Assembly (NCBI GenBank): GCA_002418625.1
Contig: DIEM01000071.1
Coordinates: forward strand, 1-62,966
DNA from: Firmicutes bacterium UBA5774
Lineage (GTDB): Bacteria; Bacillota; Clostridia; Peptostreptococcales; Anaerovoracaceae
Direction of reading: 5' to 3'
Length of the DNA stretch: 62,966 bases
The notes under the pieces are model-generated. The model did no database searches and was not told the origin of the DNA. It saw only the letters and a list, made by a program, of their open reading frames with translations. Positions 61,899 to 62,966 of the stretch are shown piece after piece. A program made the position numbers and the translations under genes. The first letter of the stretch is position 1, and every line of letters begins with the position of its first letter.

Positions 61899-62921
61899 TT
61901 GGGAGTAAAGATCATAGCGACCGGAAAGGCTCTGCCGAATTTCAAGGTGGATAACGATAGAATCAAGGAGCTTGTCGATACGGACAGCGAATGGATCACC
62001 AGCAGGACCGGCATCGCGGCCAGGCATGTGGCACTGGAAGAAAGCGCGCTGCAGATTTCTGTCAGAGCGGCGCGGCAGGCGATGCGCGGAGATGCATTTT
62101 TGGGAGTGAAAGGCGGCTCGCCGGGTGAATTGCAGCCGGGCGCCGGAGCGATAGATCCCGCGGACATTGGATTGGTCATTTTCGCGACAGTCACGCCGGA
62201 TATGCTGGTACCCTCCATGGCATCCCTTGTGAAAAAAGAAATGGGACTTGAAAACGCCGTGGGCTTCGATCTCAACGCCGCGTGCAGCGGATTCCTGTTC
62301 GCTGCCTGGACGGCCCAGAGCCTGATGATGACATCGGGCATAAAAAAGGCCCTTGTCATAGGGAGCGAACGCCTGAGCAGGATCGTCAACTGGGAGGACC
62401 GCGGGACTTGTATCCTGTTTGGGGACGGGGCCGGCGCAGCTGTTCTGGAGCTCGATGATTCCAAGACAGGCATTATCGATACTCATATGCAGAATTATGA
62501 CGACGTCAATGATGTTCTGATCTGCGGTATGCAGTACATAGAAATACCGTTTATCAAGGAAGAGCCCAAGGACATGTTTTTAAAGATGAACGGGACGCAG
62601 GTTTTTCGATTTGCTGTCGGAGCGGTTTCCGAAGTCATGGACAAGCTGCTCGCAAAAACCGGATATTCGGTCAAAGACATAGATTATATAGTGCCGCATC
62701 AGGCTAACATAAGAATCATAAATAATATTGCGCAGAAGTATGACATCCCCATCGACAAGTTCCAGATCAGCATCGAGAATACCGGGAATACCTCTGCGGC
62801 CAGCGTGCCCATGGCGATGGACGACCTGCTGAGATCCGGAAAGGTCCAGGCAGGCGACAAAGTCATGCTGATAGGATTTGGCGGCGGATTGAGCGCGGGA
62901 GCCATGCTGGTTGAATTTTAG
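61899..62921 (+). CDS. fabH: 3-oxoacyl-ACP synthase III
   Basis: 340 aa. Starts fatty acid chains by condensing acetyl-CoA (or a branched starter) with malonyl-ACP. Catalytic Cys129 (NAACSGFLF), His (VPHQANIRI) and Asn (NTGNTS) are intact. About 20 extra residues rich in Gly/Pro (about 64-84, around VKGGSPGELQPG) stand between the first helix and the IDPADIGLVIFATVTPD strand, making it longer than usual. The start is a TTG after AAGGAGG. Confidence 0.95.
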   Translation: MGVKIIATGKALPNFKVDNDRIKELVDTDSEWITSRTGIAARHVALEESALQISVRAARQAMRGDAFLGVKGGSPGELQPGAGAIDPADIGLVIFATVTPDMLVPSMASLVKKEMGLENAVGFDLNAACSGFLFAAWTAQSLMMTSGIKKALVIGSERLSRIVNWEDRGTCILFGDGAGAAVLELDDSKTGIIDTHMQNYDDVNDVLICGMQYIEIPFIKEEPKDMFLKMNGTQVFRFAVGAVSEVMDKLLAKTGYSVKDIDYIVPHQANIRIINNIAQKYDIPIDKFQISIENTGNTSAASVPMAMDDLLRSGKVQAGDKVMLIGFGGGLSAGAMLVEF

Positions 62922-62933
62922 GAGGCAGAATGA

Positions 62934-62966
62934 ATGAAAACAGTAATCAATGAACTACTTGGCATC
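62934..62966 (+). CDS. fabK: FabK-like enoyl-ACP reductase II (partial, 5' end only)
   Basis: The last 33 bases encode MKTVINELLGI, the usual opening of FabK/nitronate monooxygenase-type flavoproteins (…TELLGIKYPIIQGGM). AGGAGG stands 7-8 bases upstream. The gene runs off the window. Position after fabH behind a FabT-like site fits fabK. Confidence 0.7.
   Translation, partial: MKTVINELLGI

Overview
The window looks like a chromosome segment of an anaerobic, Clostridia-type Bacillota, with G+C around one half by eye. The evidence is the order rpsF-ssb-rpsR / DUF2232 / gdpP-rplI-dnaB / purA, a WalRK system, ribonuclease M5 next to rsmA, DnaD-type primosome genes, a type-II fatty acid operon with a FabT-like operator, strong AAGGAGG ribosome sites, and frequent TTG/GTG starts. 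Nothing resembles a prophage, an insertion sequence or a CRISPR array. There is one tRNA gene, tRNA-Pro(CGG).

Layout. 0.2-6.1 kb: a likely signalling operon of CheB, PAS-GGDEF-HD-GYP, EAL-HDOD, and a soluble chemoreceptor-like protein whose conserved hairpin tip is split twice by a sensor-like domain. 6.1-11.0 kb: shikimate kinase (minus), a J-domain/degenerate GGDEF fusion, an OPT peptide transporter and a P1-family peptidase. 11.0-19.8 kb: the ribosomal/replication block, ending in a DnaD protein fused to the N-terminal part of a DnaI/DnaC-type helicase loader but without its AAA+ ATPase. 19.9-26.7 kb: a LysM-G5-M23 cell-wall hydrolase with perfect 33-bp repeats, walRK, a DivIC/FtsL-like gene, rnmV and rsmA, then a promoter and terminator that bracket about 300 nt with no convincing gene (candidate ncRNA). 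27.0-29.9 kb (minus): a 25-residue exported-looking micropeptide, a multi-pass HD-GYP protein and a DUF5317 membrane protein, with an unrecognised cytoplasmic protein upstream. 30.2-35.7 kb: a promoter and structured leader, then cbiM(N)QO and larEBC. This combines an ECF-type nickel/cobalt importer with the synthesis of the nickel-pincer nucleotide cofactor; larA is not present. 35.8-42.0 kb: tRNA-Pro, then minus-strand genes for a DUF4015 glycosidase-like lipoprotein, a polysaccharide deacetylase, a universal stress protein, an NhaC antiporter and a ZIP metal transporter. 42.1-50.9 kb: tcdA, a radical SAM / putative DNA-repair pair behind two LexA-type boxes, a sirtuin, an FAH-family hydrolase, a cation/proton antiporter, surE, an isochorismatase-fold hydrolase and a DUF2156 protein. 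51.0-63.0 kb: thiolase, ispE, a GntR regulator, a cyclase-family hydrolase with an Orn/Lys/Arg decarboxylase-like gene, an ABC exporter, phosphoglucomutase, hslO, and the start of the fab operon (fabH, partial fabK).

The least ordinary items are the tip-interrupted chemoreceptor-like protein, the micropeptide/HD-GYP/DUF5317 unit, the ATPase-less loader fusion, the leader before the nickel genes, and the double LexA site. Functions come from motifs and gene order read by eye. No database search was run.
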